A DNA stretch of 64,000 bases from GWE2-51-13 sp041736705 (GCA_041736705.1 JBGSTC010000022.1:1-64000), one strand, 5' to 3'; counted from the first letter of the stretch, positions 16,010 to 25,150 are shown. Translations and numbers: made by a program. The notes: generated by a model not told the origin, from the sequence alone.

Positions 16010-16867
16010 ATGAAAAAAATCGACCTAAGTCAACTATGCTTCTTCGATGGCGCCATGGGTACGCGCCTGTTTGAAATGGGGTATCCGTTTGGGCCAGGTT
16101 TCGAAGAAATCAACATCACCCATCCTGAAGCCGTCCAAGAAGTCCATCGATCCTATGTGGAAGCCGGGGCGGATTTCATCACCACCAATACGTTCGCGAT
16201 CAACCCCATGAAAATGTCGGGAAGTCGATATACGCTCCGTGAACTGGTAGAGGCCGCGATTCGTAACGCGAAAGAAGCGTGTCAAGAACAGAACTACATC
16301 GTTTTGGATATCGGTCCGAGCGGGAAGATGCTGGAACCGTATGGGGATCTGACGGTTGAAGAAGCCTATGCATCGTTTAGGGAAATCATCGCGATCGCAA
16401 AAGACGACGTCGATGCGATCCTGTTTGAAACCTTCATGGATCTGGACGAAATCAAGGCGGGGATCAAGGCGGCGAAAGACACGTGCGACCTACCGATCTT
16501 CGCCACGATGACCTTCGAGTCCAGAGGACGAACCTTGATGGGCGTGGATGTGGAAACGATGGTCGAACAACTGGAAACCTTGGGTGTCAGCGCCTTGGGT
16601 GTGAATTGTTCTTTGGGACCGATCGAACTGCTTTCGGTGGTCAAGGAACTGACGGAAAGATCGAAACTGCCGATCTTGGTTCAACCCAACGCGGGGTTGC
16701 CTCATGTGGATCCCGACGGGAGCCTGCACTACGACATCTCTCCACACGCCTTTGCGGATGCGGTTCAACCCTTCATCCAGATGGGGGTCCGTTTGATCGG
16801 AGGGTGTTGCGGGACGGATGCCGAAACGATATCGGAGTTGAAGAAAAGATTCAAGAATGGAAAATAA
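16010..16867 (+). CDS. Homocysteine S-methyltransferase family protein
   Basis: 285 residues from ATG 16010 (AGGAG 5 bases upstream). TIM-barrel methyltransferase of the MetH N-terminal/BHMT type: FFDGAMGTRLF at the start, TTNTF, and the three zinc cysteines in GVNCSLG and GGCCGTD. It transfers a methyl group to homocysteine to make methionine; the methyl donor (betaine, S-methylmethionine or a corrinoid/folate partner) cannot be told. It contains only the homocysteine domain, without MetH folate or B12 domains. The luxS gene 13 bases downstream makes homocysteine, so the two close a loop in the activated-methyl cycle. Confidence 0.88.
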   Translation: MKKIDLSQLCFFDGAMGTRLFEMGYPFGPGFEEINITHPEAVQEVHRSYVEAGADFITTNTFAINPMKMSGSRYTLRELVEAAIRNAKEACQEQNYIVLDIGPSGKMLEPYGDLTVEEAYASFREIIAIAKDDVDAILFETFMDLDEIKAGIKAAKDTCDLPIFATMTFESRGRTLMGVDVETMVEQLETLGVSALGVNCSLGPIELLSVVKELTERSKLPILVQPNAGLPHVDPDGSLHYDISPHAFADAVQPFIQMGVRLIGGCCGTDAETISELKKRFKNGK

Positions 16868-16880
16868 ACAGGAGATCGCC

Positions 16881-17357
16881 ATGGAAAAAATCAAGAGTTT
16901 CACCGTCAATCATCTACACCTTGAACCTGGCATCTATGAATCACGCCGGGATTTGATCAACGATTGCGTCATTCTGACCTATGACCTGAGGATTACCCGC
17001 CCGAATGCGGAACCGGTGCTGAATACCGCCGAAGTGCACACCATCGAACATCTCGGCGCGACCTTTTTGCGTAATCATCCGAAATACAAGGATCGGGTCA
17101 TCTATTTCGGACCGATGGGATGCCGGACAGGCTTCTATCTGGTCATGGCCGGGGAACTCCCCAACAAGACGATTTTCGAGATCATTCAAGCGATGTTCGA
17201 ATTCATCGCCCTGTTCGAAGGCAAACTCTCGGGGGGCGAGGCTGCGGATTGCGGGAACTACCTCGACCATAACCTGCCGATGGCGCGATGGGTCGCACGG
17301 AAGTATCTTGCCAGTCTCTCGTTGATCCGCGATCTATCGTTTACCTACCCGGCATAG
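16881..17357 (+). CDS. luxS: S-ribosylhomocysteine lyase
   Basis: 158 residues from ATG 16881 (CAGGAG upstream; an in-frame ATG at 16857 overlaps the previous gene and lacks a site). Metal ligands His53 and His57 with Glu56 lie in HTIEHL, and the third ligand and catalytic Cys lie in DCGNYLDHNL near residue 125. GPMGCRTGFYL is the conserved substrate loop. The enzyme splits S-ribosylhomocysteine into homocysteine and DPD, the precursor of autoinducer 2. No nucleosidase gene (pfs/mtnN), the preceding step, is in this operon. Confidence 0.97.
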   Translation: MEKIKSFTVNHLHLEPGIYESRRDLINDCVILTYDLRITRPNAEPVLNTAEVHTIEHLGATFLRNHPKYKDRVIYFGPMGCRTGFYLVMAGELPNKTIFEIIQAMFEFIALFEGKLSGGEAADCGNYLDHNLPMARWVARKYLASLSLIRDLSFTYPA

Positions 17358-17387
17358 ATTCAATCACAACCTAAGGAGGAAGAGGCA

Positions 17388-18398
17388 ATGATCGCACGAA
17401 GCATCGTCATCGAAGGGATTCAGAAGGTCAATATCATCGAAGAAGAAATCAATCCGGGGGTCATGAAAAGCAAGGAATGCTTGATCGAAAGCATCGCTTC
17501 GTTCATCAGCCCGGGTACGGAACTGTCACGAGCCTATGGACTGAAGAAAAGGGCGACCTATCCGGTTCGCCCGGGATATTGCTCGGTCGGTAAAATCATC
17601 GAGAAAGGCGCCGACCTTAAAACAGTCGAGATCGGAGACACCGTCTTGTTTTCCGGCCCGCATGCCAGCCATCAGATCTACGACATGGCCAAGAGCGACG
17701 GGGGTGTCTTATACAAACTCGATCCCCGGTTATCTCCGAATGAAGGCGCGATGATGATGATGTGCTGGATCGCGATGAACGGGATCCTTACGGTCGACGT
17801 GAAACTAGGGGACACCGTCGTGATCTTCGGGATGGGCAACCTCGGGATGATCCTATCCCTTCTCTATACCGAAATGGGTGTGAAGGTGATCGGGATCGAT
17901 CCGGTCGCCCATCGGTGCGAAGTCGCACGATCCATGGGGTTGAAGAACGTCATCCACTGCGCACCGGAAGAGCAGGTCAAGACCATCCTGGAACTCACCC
18001 ACCAAAAAGGCGCGGACATCGTCGTCGATGCGACCGGGATGAGTGCGGCGGTTGAGAACGCGGTGTTGTCGACGGGCAGAAACGGGCATGTGGTGCTCTT
18101 AGGGACGCCTCGCACGGACTATGTCACCAACATCACACCGATCCTGAACGCCATCCACATGAAAATGCTGACGGTGCACGGGGCGCTGAACCGACGCTTC
18201 CCCTTTGAAGAGAAGGAAGGGTCGCGTCTCAGTGTCAGACGAAGCATGGATTACTTGACGGAATTGATGCTGAAAAAGACGATCGACGTCGAGAAATTCA
18301 TCAGCCACGTCATCAAACCGGAAGAGATCATGAGTGCCTATGAAGGGCTCATGTATCATAAAGACCAATACACCAGCGTCATCATCCGCTGGGAATAA
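17388..18398 (+). CDS. Zinc-type medium-chain dehydrogenase
   Basis: 336 residues, ATG behind AAGGAGGAAGAGG. N-terminal GroES-like part with ISPGTELSRAYG and GYCSVGKI, then a Rossmann domain with GMGNLGMIL (NAD(P) site) and an acidic residue in VIGIDPVAH that suggests NAD. The structural-zinc cysteine lobe of classical alcohol dehydrogenases is missing, as in the short polyol/sugar dehydrogenase group. The substrate is probably a sugar alcohol or a related 2-hydroxy compound. Fourth-step context: behind luxS by 30 bases and before a PH-domain membrane protein; these may form one transcript but the link is not obvious. Confidence 0.8.
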   Translation: MIARSIVIEGIQKVNIIEEEINPGVMKSKECLIESIASFISPGTELSRAYGLKKRATYPVRPGYCSVGKIIEKGADLKTVEIGDTVLFSGPHASHQIYDMAKSDGGVLYKLDPRLSPNEGAMMMMCWIAMNGILTVDVKLGDTVVIFGMGNLGMILSLLYTEMGVKVIGIDPVAHRCEVARSMGLKNVIHCAPEEQVKTILELTHQKGADIVVDATGMSAAVENAVLSTGRNGHVVLLGTPRTDYVTNITPILNAIHMKMLTVHGALNRRFPFEEKEGSRLSVRRSMDYLTELMLKKTIDVEKFISHVIKPEEIMSAYEGLMYHKDQYTSVIIRWE

Positions 18399-18408
18399 GG
18401 GGGAAACC

Positions 18409-19038
18409 ATGGATCAATTCGACCGACTCCCACCGGAGTTCGACGCCGTCAAGGACAATGACGAAACCATCTACTGGACCGGACAACCGAAGTTCGTCCC
18501 GTTCTTAGCGAAGGGCATCCCTTTCTTAATCATCGGCTTACTCTGGGGCGCCTTCGATCTTTTCTTCCTTATGAACATGATGTCGATCGGAGGGGGACAA
18601 CCCTTCATCTGGATCTTCATGCTGCTTCATCTCTTTCCGTTCTACGGAAGCATCCTCAACATGTTCCGTTTGGCCTTGGTCCACCAAAACACCTTCTATG
18701 CAATCACAAGCAAACGCTTGATGCTGCGTACCGGCTTCTTCGGGATCGACTTCAAGGCCGTGGATTACGACAAGATCCAGAACCTGGAAGTGAATGTCGG
18801 ACCTTTGGAGAAACTATTCAATGTCGGGACGATCCGGGCGTTCACCGGAGAGTATGCCCATACCAAGAACGGGACGCGACCGCTCTTCAACGAGTTCATT
18901 GCGATCGACGAACCTTATGAAGTGTTCAAGAAAATCAAACAGGTTTCGGTCGACATCAAAACCGATTGGAACTACCCCAATAAACTACGTCCTGAGGAAA
19001 ATCCGGGATACAACTCGAAATACACACCGAAAGAATAA
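18409..19038 (+). CDS. Membrane protein with bacterial PH domain (YdbT-like)
   Basis: 209 residues from ATG 18409 (AAGGGGGAAA upstream). Two membrane segments at about 30-50 and 57-80 are followed by a bacterial pleckstrin-homology domain (YAITSKRLMLRTGFFG, YDKIQNLEVNVGPLEKLFNVGTI), the core signature of the PF03703 family. Membrane-located; family function is mostly unknown, perhaps envelope stress. Last gene of the luxS operon, 10 bases after the dehydrogenase and before a terminator. Confidence 0.8.
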   Translation: MDQFDRLPPEFDAVKDNDETIYWTGQPKFVPFLAKGIPFLIIGLLWGAFDLFFLMNMMSIGGGQPFIWIFMLLHLFPFYGSILNMFRLALVHQNTFYAITSKRLMLRTGFFGIDFKAVDYDKIQNLEVNVGPLEKLFNVGTIRAFTGEYAHTKNGTRPLFNEFIAIDEPYEVFKKIKQVSVDIKTDWNYPNKLRPEENPGYNSKYTPKE

Positions 19039-19042
19039 GATG

Positions 19043-19063
19043 AAAAGCCCGAAGGGGCTTTTT
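19043..19063 (+). terminator. Terminator of the luxS operon
   Basis: AAAAGCCC and GGGGCTTTT pair around GAA, followed by T. It lies just before the ribosome site of the next gene, so some read-through is possible. Confidence 0.75.
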
Positions 19064-19080
19064 AGCACAAGGAGGCAAGC

Positions 19081-20829
19081 ATGAAAACAGGATTGACATC
19101 CGTGACATTCAGAGAGAAAAGCGTACAGGAAATCATCGCGTTGGCGAAAGAGGCGCAATTGGATGGCGTCGAATGGGGAGGGGACGTTCATTGTCCGGCA
19201 GGGAAGATCGATACCGCGAAGGAAATCAAACGACTCTGCGATGAAGCACGTCTTGAAATCTTTTCTTATGGATCCTACTATAAAGGACAAGACGGGGAAG
19301 ACTTTCTCCCCGTACTTCATACCGCCGTCGCATTGAACGCCCCGGTCATCCGGATTTGGGCAGGACGCATGTCCCCTGAAACCATCACTGAAGAGTACTT
19401 CGATATGCTTGTTAATAACATCCAAGACGCCTGCGATGCGGCTCTCAAAGAGAATATCATATTGGGCTTGGAGTATCATCGCCGATCGATGACGCAAACC
19501 AAGGAAGGGGCGAGAAGATTGATCCAAGCGGTCGATCGTAAGAACCTCAAGACCTATTGGCAACCCAATCCCGAAGTGACCCTCGACGAGCAACTTCATG
19601 AAATCAAGGTGATTTCCGATCATTTGATCGCGATGCATGTGTTCAACTGGGATGAGATGAACACCCGATACTTGTTGGAAGAGGGGGAGGGAATCAAGAA
19701 GTGGAAGAAATACGTGGCTTGCGCACGCCGATCCGGCATTGACTTTCCTCTGATTCTGGAATTCGTCAAAGAGGATAAAGCCGAATCGTTCATGCGCGAT
19801 GCGGTTTCCCTGCGAACCATCCTTCGAAAACCGGTTGCCGTATTTCTTGGGGATCCCTCTGAAATCAAGCGTGTCTACTCACCCGACACGATCCGACGCC
19901 TCCAATCCCAACTCGATCTATCAAACGAAGTCATTACGAGAGACAAGATCGAACATCATCTTGATCGTCTCAATGCTTGCGAATACCTCTTCTCGACCTG
20001 GGGTTTCCCTGCGTTGGACAAGGAAACGATAGAGCGGATCTTCATGAACCTCGAAGCCGTCTTCTATGCGGCAGGATCCGTGCGTAAGTTCGCCACGCCC
20101 TATCTGGATCTTGGCATCCAGGTTTTCAGCGCATGGACGGACAATGCGATCCCTGTCGCCCAAAGCGCCGTGGCGCAGATCCTCCTTTCAAACAAAGGGT
20201 TCTTTCAACTGAACCGGATCGATTCGAAAGCGGAGTATGCCCTTCGTAAAAACCAAGTCGAGGATTTTCCGGGAAATAAGGATGTGATGGTCGGGCTCCT
20301 CGGGGCAGGAAGCATCGGACGTCTCGTTCTTCAAGCGCTCAAGGAACAAGGAATCACGACGTTAGTCTATGACCCCTATGTATCCGACGACGTCCTAAGT
20401 TCCTTCGATGCGAAACGCGCCGGTCTGCAGGAGATCTTCGCGACCTGTCAGACGATCTCGAACCATCTCCCCGATCTCCCGTCGACGGTAGGCATACTGA
20501 ACTATGCTTTGTTTCAAACGATGAAACCCAACGCCACCTTCATCAACACAGGACGGGGGGCGCAAGTGGTCGAAGAAGAGTTGGTTCGCGCACTTCAAGA
20601 GGAACAGGGTCGCATCGCGATCTTGGATGTCACCCATCCCGAACCCCCGAGAGAAGATAGTCCGTTCTACACGATGAAAAACGTGATTCTGACCCCTCAC
20701 AGTGCCGGAAGTTCAGGCCACGAGGTTCGCCGCATGGGTGAGACGATGTGTTTACAATTCGAACATCGAATCTTGGGCGAGAAGACATCCAACGAAGTGA
20801 CGATGACGATGCTTGAGACGATGGCCTAA
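19081..20829 (+). CDS. Fusion of a sugar isomerase-like TIM barrel and a D-2-hydroxyacid dehydrogenase
   Basis: 582 residues, ATG behind AAGGAGG. Residues 1-260 are an AP-endonuclease-2/xylose-isomerase-like barrel (GVEWGGD near the start, LEYHRR, YWQPNPE, MHVFNWD, LILEFV metal-ligand positions). Residues 265-575 are a D-2-hydroxyacid dehydrogenase: substrate-binding half, then the NAD motif GLLGAGSIGR, and the catalytic Arg (NTGRGAQV), Glu (THPEPP) and His (LTPHSAGSS). Both halves look intact, so one protein would isomerise/epimerise a sugar-like acid and oxidise or reduce a 2-hydroxyacid. Normally these are separate proteins; the fusion predicts consecutive steps in an unknown sugar-acid pathway. 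The zinc-type dehydrogenase at 17388 may belong to the same pathway. Confidence 0.82.
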   Translation: MKTGLTSVTFREKSVQEIIALAKEAQLDGVEWGGDVHCPAGKIDTAKEIKRLCDEARLEIFSYGSYYKGQDGEDFLPVLHTAVALNAPVIRIWAGRMSPETITEEYFDMLVNNIQDACDAALKENIILGLEYHRRSMTQTKEGARRLIQAVDRKNLKTYWQPNPEVTLDEQLHEIKVISDHLIAMHVFNWDEMNTRYLLEEGEGIKKWKKYVACARRSGIDFPLILEFVKEDKAESFMRDAVSLRTILRKPVAVFLGDPSEIKRVYSPDTIRRLQSQLDLSNEVITRDKIEHHLDRLNACEYLFSTWGFPALDKETIERIFMNLEAVFYAAGSVRKFATPYLDLGIQVFSAWTDNAIPVAQSAVAQILLSNKGFFQLNRIDSKAEYALRKNQVEDFPGNKDVMVGLLGAGSIGRLVLQALKEQGITTLVYDPYVSDDVLSSFDAKRAGLQEIFATCQTISNHLPDLPSTVGILNYALFQTMKPNATFINTGRGAQVVEEELVRALQEEQGRIAILDVTHPEPPREDSPFYTMKNVILTPHSAGSSGHEVRRMGETMCLQFEHRILGEKTSNEVTMTMLETMA

Positions 20830-20931
20830 GATCGAACTTTCTTTTCTTGCGCTTCCTATACGAAATGGGACTACTCGATTCACAGGAAATATGATAGTCT
20901 TTACTCAACGATTTATGAAGGAGGAAGTTTT

Positions 20932-22539
20932 GTGAGCGATGTGCAGATTCTGCTGAGCGGTACCTTGTTTACGATCACCTTGATCGCCCTGGCGATCGCT
21001 TTTCACGCCTTCACTTCGATGAAAACGCCGGGAGCCCGAATGTTTGGGATCCTATGTGTCGCAAGTGCGATCTACACGGTCGGATATGCGATGGAACTTA
21101 TGAACACTTCAATGCAAGCCATCGATTTCTGGGGGAAGTTCCAGTATGTCGGCCTTTCGTTCATCCCCGCCCTTTGGGTCTTGCTTTCCATCGACTATGG
21201 AAACAACCGTACCCGATACAATAACGTGTTTTACTTTTTCCTATTGATGGTTCCGATGATCACCGTCTTCATGCGGTTCACCAATGAAGTCCATCATCTC
21301 TACTACACGGAGATGTCCTTAGTATCCAACGATCATTTCACCTTGCTTCAATTCACCAAAGGACCTTGGTATTACGTCCATGTGGTCTACTTTATCGCAT
21401 GCGGGATCTATTCTACCCGTAACTACATCGTATTGAGTCAAAGGACGAAAGCGTTGATGCGGATCCAATCGCTGATCATGGCGAGCGCAAGCATCGTCCC
21501 GATGATCGCGATCCTGATGAATGTGGTCGGGACATTTCCCTATGGTGTGGATGCCGGACCGTTCGCGGTGTTTTTCGTCTTCATGTTGCTGATGTTCGGG
21601 ATGTACCGCTACAACATCCTGAGTTTGATTCCCAAAGCCAGGGATAAGGCGTTCGATTGGATTCAAGATGGAGTGCTGGTGCTGGATATGGACTTTCGCC
21701 TGATCGACATGAACACGGCGGCGAAAAAGTATTTCCGACCCCTCTCCCTCCTAAAAAACGGGGCGGAACTGGAAGATGTCTTCGCACAACAGAAAACGAT
21801 CGCCAAGCGCATCCGGTCGTGGTCGACGGACCCTCAGTTGGTCGAAGAAGATCTGAATTTTGAGATCGAAGATGAATTGAACGGATCGCTGCGCCATTTC
21901 AACGTACGCTTATCGAAACTCTACGAGAACGCCATCCAAATCGGAACGATCATCATTCTCAGCGATGTCACCGTTGCGAAGAACATGATGGAACAGTTGG
22001 CGAATCTGGCACGCGTCGACGAGATGACCGGGTTGATGAACCGACGGTATTTCTTTGAACGGATCCATTATGAAGTGGATCGCGCCAACCGCAACGGTTC
22101 GTCGTTGTCGCTCATCCTTTTCGATCTTGACCACTTCAAAAACGTCAACGACCGATACGGCCATGCGGCCGGGGATCTCATTTTGCGTAATGTGGCGGAT
22201 TGCTGCAGGCAAGCCCTGCGCAACGTCGACTTGTTCGCCCGTTTCGGCGGCGAAGAGTTCATCGTCTATCTACCGGACTGTTCATTGTCGGACGCTATCG
22301 ATGTGGCTGATCGTTTACGCAGTTCGATCGAAAAGGAAATCACGTTCTATATGGGGAACGAAATCCGCATCACCGCGAGTTTCGGCGTTTCCAATCATGA
22401 CTGTGCGGTCCAAGGGGAGTGTCTTGACATCAACGAACTCATCCGTGCCGCCGATGAATCCAGTTATATTGCCAAACGTGAAGGCCGCAACCGGGTTCAG
22501 ATGTATATTCGCCCCATTGAATCATCATCGGGGTTATGA
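20932..22539 (+). CDS. Membrane diguanylate cyclase (7TM-PAS-GGDEF)
   Basis: 535 residues, GTG start behind GAAGGAGG. Residues 1-230 carry about seven or eight membrane segments of the histidine-kinase N-terminal 7TM sensor type. A PAS-like segment follows (about 240-350), then a GGDEF domain. The active-site loop is GGEEF (439-443) and an intact product-inhibition site RNVD (430-433) lies exactly five residues before it. The enzyme makes cyclic di-GMP from two GTP. The input signal is unknown. No PilZ or EAL protein is in the window. The next gene, a small membrane protein, begins 28 bases downstream. Confidence 0.92.
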   Translation: MSDVQILLSGTLFTITLIALAIAFHAFTSMKTPGARMFGILCVASAIYTVGYAMELMNTSMQAIDFWGKFQYVGLSFIPALWVLLSIDYGNNRTRYNNVFYFFLLMVPMITVFMRFTNEVHHLYYTEMSLVSNDHFTLLQFTKGPWYYVHVVYFIACGIYSTRNYIVLSQRTKALMRIQSLIMASASIVPMIAILMNVVGTFPYGVDAGPFAVFFVFMLLMFGMYRYNILSLIPKARDKAFDWIQDGVLVLDMDFRLIDMNTAAKKYFRPLSLLKNGAELEDVFAQQKTIAKRIRSWSTDPQLVEEDLNFEIEDELNGSLRHFNVRLSKLYENAIQIGTIIILSDVTVAKNMMEQLANLARVDEMTGLMNRRYFFERIHYEVDRANRNGSSLSLILFDLDHFKNVNDRYGHAAGDLILRNVADCCRQALRNVDLFARFGGEEFIVYLPDCSLSDAIDVADRLRSSIEKEITFYMGNEIRITASFGVSNHDCAVQGECLDINELIRAADESSYIAKREGRNRVQMYIRPIESSSGL

Positions 22540-22567
22540 TAAATACAGGTGGGAGAAAGAAGGTTCC

Positions 22568-22930
22568 ATGGAGCGTCGAAGACGCTGGCGGAATGTGCAA
22601 CTTTTCTATCTTGCGATCAGCGGGATCGGCTTGATCCCATGGGTCGTCGCGATGATCGGATCACGTTTCGAACTCACTGAATTCACGACGAACACCCTCG
22701 TCTTCTTCGGGATGTCCGTCTCGATCCATGCGTTGATCTCATTTATTTTGAGTTGGATCGGATATCTAACCCATCGTGAATCCTTCATCATCGTCGCGAT
22801 CCTTCTTAATCTGTCGCTCTTCTTCTACTTCGCTTTCGGCGAATTCGACTCGATCCTTTCTGCGATGCCGGGCTATCTCTTCGCCGTCGGGAACTTCATC
22901 CTCCATTCGGTGTTAACCAAATCAACGTGA
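22568..22930 (+). CDS. Small four-helix membrane protein, unknown function
   Basis: 120 residues from ATG 22568, AGAAGGTT upstream; earlier in-frame codons overlap the cyclase gene. Basic N-terminus (MERRRRWR) followed by four hydrophobic segments (about 9-30, 38-60, 66-84 and 95-115), so an integral membrane protein with N-terminus inside. No family is recognised. Probably co-transcribed with the diguanylate cyclase and closed by the terminator that overlaps its stop codon. Confidence 0.72.
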   Translation: MERRRRWRNVQLFYLAISGIGLIPWVVAMIGSRFELTEFTTNTLVFFGMSVSIHALISFILSWIGYLTHRESFIIVAILLNLSLFFYFAFGEFDSILSAMPGYLFAVGNFILHSVLTKST

Positions 22931-22949
22931 GCGCAACGCTCACTTTTTT
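22927..22949 (+). terminator. Terminator behind the cyclase unit
   Basis: GTGAGCG and CGCTCAC pair around CAA and are followed by TTTTTT; the stem includes the TGA stop of the upstream gene. Confidence 0.9.
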
Positions 22950-23027
22950 ACGAAACTACGAAACTCATCGTGAAACACAAAATGTTCACTAATTTTCGAT
23001 ATAATGGATACGCAAGGAGGATTCTCT

Positions 23028-24443
23028 ATGAGCCATGGACTAAAACAAGATTTCTTGTGGGGCGGAGCGGTCGCTGCGCACCAGATCGAAGGCGGATGGA
23101 ATAAAGGAAACAAGGGGACAAGCATCGCGGACGTCATGAGCGCCGGGGCGCACGGGATTAAACGGGTCATCACGGAAGGCGTCAAAGAAGGGGTGTTCTA
23201 TCCCAATCACAGCGCCATCGAATTCTATGACCACTATAAAGAGGATGTCGCTCTTTTTGCGGAAATGGGATTCAAATGTTTCCGTACATCGATCGCCTGG
23301 AGCCGGATTTTTCCAAGAGGCGATGAAACGACTCCCAATGAAGAAGGCTTGAAATACTACGACGATTTATTTGACACGCTGTTGGCGAAAGGCATCGAGC
23401 CGGTCATCACCCTGAGCCATTTCGAAATGCCCTATGTGTTGGCGAAAGAATACGGCGGGTTCCGCAACCGGAAACTGATCGAATTCTTTGTACGCTACGC
23501 CGAAGTCGTGATGAATCGCTATAAGAACAAGGTGAAGTATTGGATGACCTTCAATGAGATCAACAACCAGGCGAGTTTCGAAGAGGATCTGTTCACCTGG
23601 ACCTGCTCGGGCTTGTTGTTTGAGGAAGAGGATCATCGTGAACAGATCGTGCTTCAAGCCGTCCACCACGAATTGCTCGCAAGCGCACTGGTCGTTAAAA
23701 AAGGTCACGAAATCAATCCGGAGTTCAAGATCGGATGCATGCTTGCGTTCGTGCCGATCTATCCCTATTCCTGTGCCCCCAACGACATGATGAAGAGTGT
23801 CGAAGAGATGCGCAGTCGTTGGTACTATGGGGATGTCCATGCCCGCGGGGCGTACGGATCCTATGCGAAAGCAATGTGGAAGCAAAAGAACATTACCATC
23901 GAGATGTTGCCGGGGGATGAAGACATCCTGAAAGAAGGGGTCGTCGACTACATCGGCTTGAGCTACTATATGTCCCATGCGGTGAAAGCCGTGGAAAGCA
24001 AGGACGAGAACGCCAATGTCAAAAATCCCTACATCACCGCTTCCGATTGGGGATGGCAGATCGATCCGGTCGGACTGCGCTATAGTCTAAGCGTATTGTA
24101 TGAACGTTATCAGAAACCTCTGTTCATCGTCGAGAACGGGTTGGGTGCCATCGACCAAGCCGGACCGGACGGGAAGATCCACGATGTCTACCGCATCGAG
24201 TATCTTCGCAACCACATCCGCGAGATGAAGAAAGCGGTCGAACTTGACGGAGTGGATTTGATGGGCTATACGGTTTGGGGATGCATCGATATCGTTTCCT
24301 TCGGGACGGGGGAAATGAAGAAACGCTACGGATTCATCCATGTGGATAAGGACAATGAAGGAAACGGGACACTGAAGCGTACGAAAAAAGAAAGCTTCGA
24401 TTGGTATCGTCGCGTGATCGAGACCAACGGGGAAGAACTCTAA
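23028..24443 (+). CDS. 6-phospho-beta-glucosidase (GH1)
   Basis: 471 residues from ATG 23028 (AAGGAGG upstream, TATAAT at 23000-23005). GH1 barrel with acid/base Glu177 in TFNEI and nucleophile Glu369 in VENG. The start FLWGGAVAAHQIEGGW is the family signature. FGTGEMKKRYGF near residue 430 has the Lys and Tyr that bind the 6-phosphate, so the substrate is a phosphorylated beta-glucoside such as cellobiose-6-phosphate or salicin-6-phosphate. These normally come from a PTS importer, but none is encoded nearby, so the importer must be elsewhere. Monocistronic. Confidence 0.93.
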   Translation: MSHGLKQDFLWGGAVAAHQIEGGWNKGNKGTSIADVMSAGAHGIKRVITEGVKEGVFYPNHSAIEFYDHYKEDVALFAEMGFKCFRTSIAWSRIFPRGDETTPNEEGLKYYDDLFDTLLAKGIEPVITLSHFEMPYVLAKEYGGFRNRKLIEFFVRYAEVVMNRYKNKVKYWMTFNEINNQASFEEDLFTWTCSGLLFEEEDHREQIVLQAVHHELLASALVVKKGHEINPEFKIGCMLAFVPIYPYSCAPNDMMKSVEEMRSRWYYGDVHARGAYGSYAKAMWKQKNITIEMLPGDEDILKEGVVDYIGLSYYMSHAVKAVESKDENANVKNPYITASDWGWQIDPVGLRYSLSVLYERYQKPLFIVENGLGAIDQAGPDGKIHDVYRIEYLRNHIREMKKAVELDGVDLMGYTVWGCIDIVSFGTGEMKKRYGFIHVDKDNEGNGTLKRTKKESFDWYRRVIETNGEEL

Positions 24444-24475
24444 GCACACAAGCACACGACTTGTGTGCTTTTTTC
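24442..24475 (+). terminator. Terminator of the GH1 gene
   Basis: AAGCACACAAG and CTTGTGTGCTT form an 11-bp perfect stem followed by TTTT. Confidence 0.93.
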
Positions 24476-24500
24476 TGAACCGAAAAGATTCGGATTCCCG

Positions 24501-24551
24501 TTGACATTCCCCTAGAGCCTACGTATAGTATTGATATTAGGACACTTGTCC
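24501..24551 (+). promoter_or_regulatory. TetR promoter with its likely operator
   Basis: TTGACA (24501-24506) and TATAGT (24524-24529) have the ideal 17-base spacer. GGACA-CT-TGTCC (24540-24551), a palindrome typical of TetR/AcrR repressors, lies at the expected transcription start, so the TetR gene at 24572 probably represses itself. Confidence 0.75.
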
Positions 24552-24571
24552 GAATTTCAAGAGGTGAGAAC

Positions 24572-25150
24572 ATGCCGACGACGGTAGATAAAAAAGGGCA
24601 ATCGCAACGGATTTTATTGTCCGCGGTCAATTTCATTTCCCAACACGGGTATGCGAACGTCTCCTTGCGCGATATCGCCCAGGATGCCGGCGTGGTGTTG
24701 AGCCAACTGAACTACTACTTCAAGAATAAAGAGGGGTTGTTCGTGGAAGTGGTCAAAACGGTGATGAAGAAATATCTTGTGGAAATCGAGGAACTGCTTC
24801 AGCGCGGATCGACCGCAAAAGAACGGGTCAATAACTTGATTTCCTATTTCTCAAGTACGCTGAAAGACAATCCCAAAACCTTCCGATTACTGTTCGATCT
24901 CTCGAACATGGCGATGTGGTCCACCACGTTCCGCGATCTTCTCAACAGTCTCTTCGATGATCTGGCGCGGTTGATCGAGAAACATGTCTTGCCTTTATGC
25001 GACAAAGACAGCCGTCTTCAAAGCTACTCCCCCAACGCGATCGCCCGCATGCTTTTCGGTGCGATGTTCGGAGTGAGCATCCAAACGTTATTGAATAATG
25101 AGGAAGAACAACTTCCAGAAGCCATGGCTGCGATCGGAGCGATACTTTAA
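24572..25150 (+). CDS. TetR/AcrR family transcriptional regulator
   Basis: 192 residues, ATG behind AAGAGGTGAG. N-terminal helix-turn-helix in ILLSAVNFISQHGYANVSLRDIAQDAGV followed by LNYYFKNKEGLF, the canonical TetR DNA-binding pattern, then a helical ligand-binding half of about 130 residues. It should bind the GGACA-TGTCC palindrome on its own promoter. Its stop overlaps the start of the next gene by one base (TAATG), so the papain-like protein is in the same regulon. Confidence 0.92.
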   Translation: MPTTVDKKGQSQRILLSAVNFISQHGYANVSLRDIAQDAGVVLSQLNYYFKNKEGLFVEVVKTVMKKYLVEIEELLQRGSTAKERVNNLISYFSSTLKDNPKTFRLLFDLSNMAMWSTTFRDLLNSLFDDLARLIEKHVLPLCDKDSRLQSYSPNAIARMLFGAMFGVSIQTLLNNEEEQLPEAMAAIGAIL

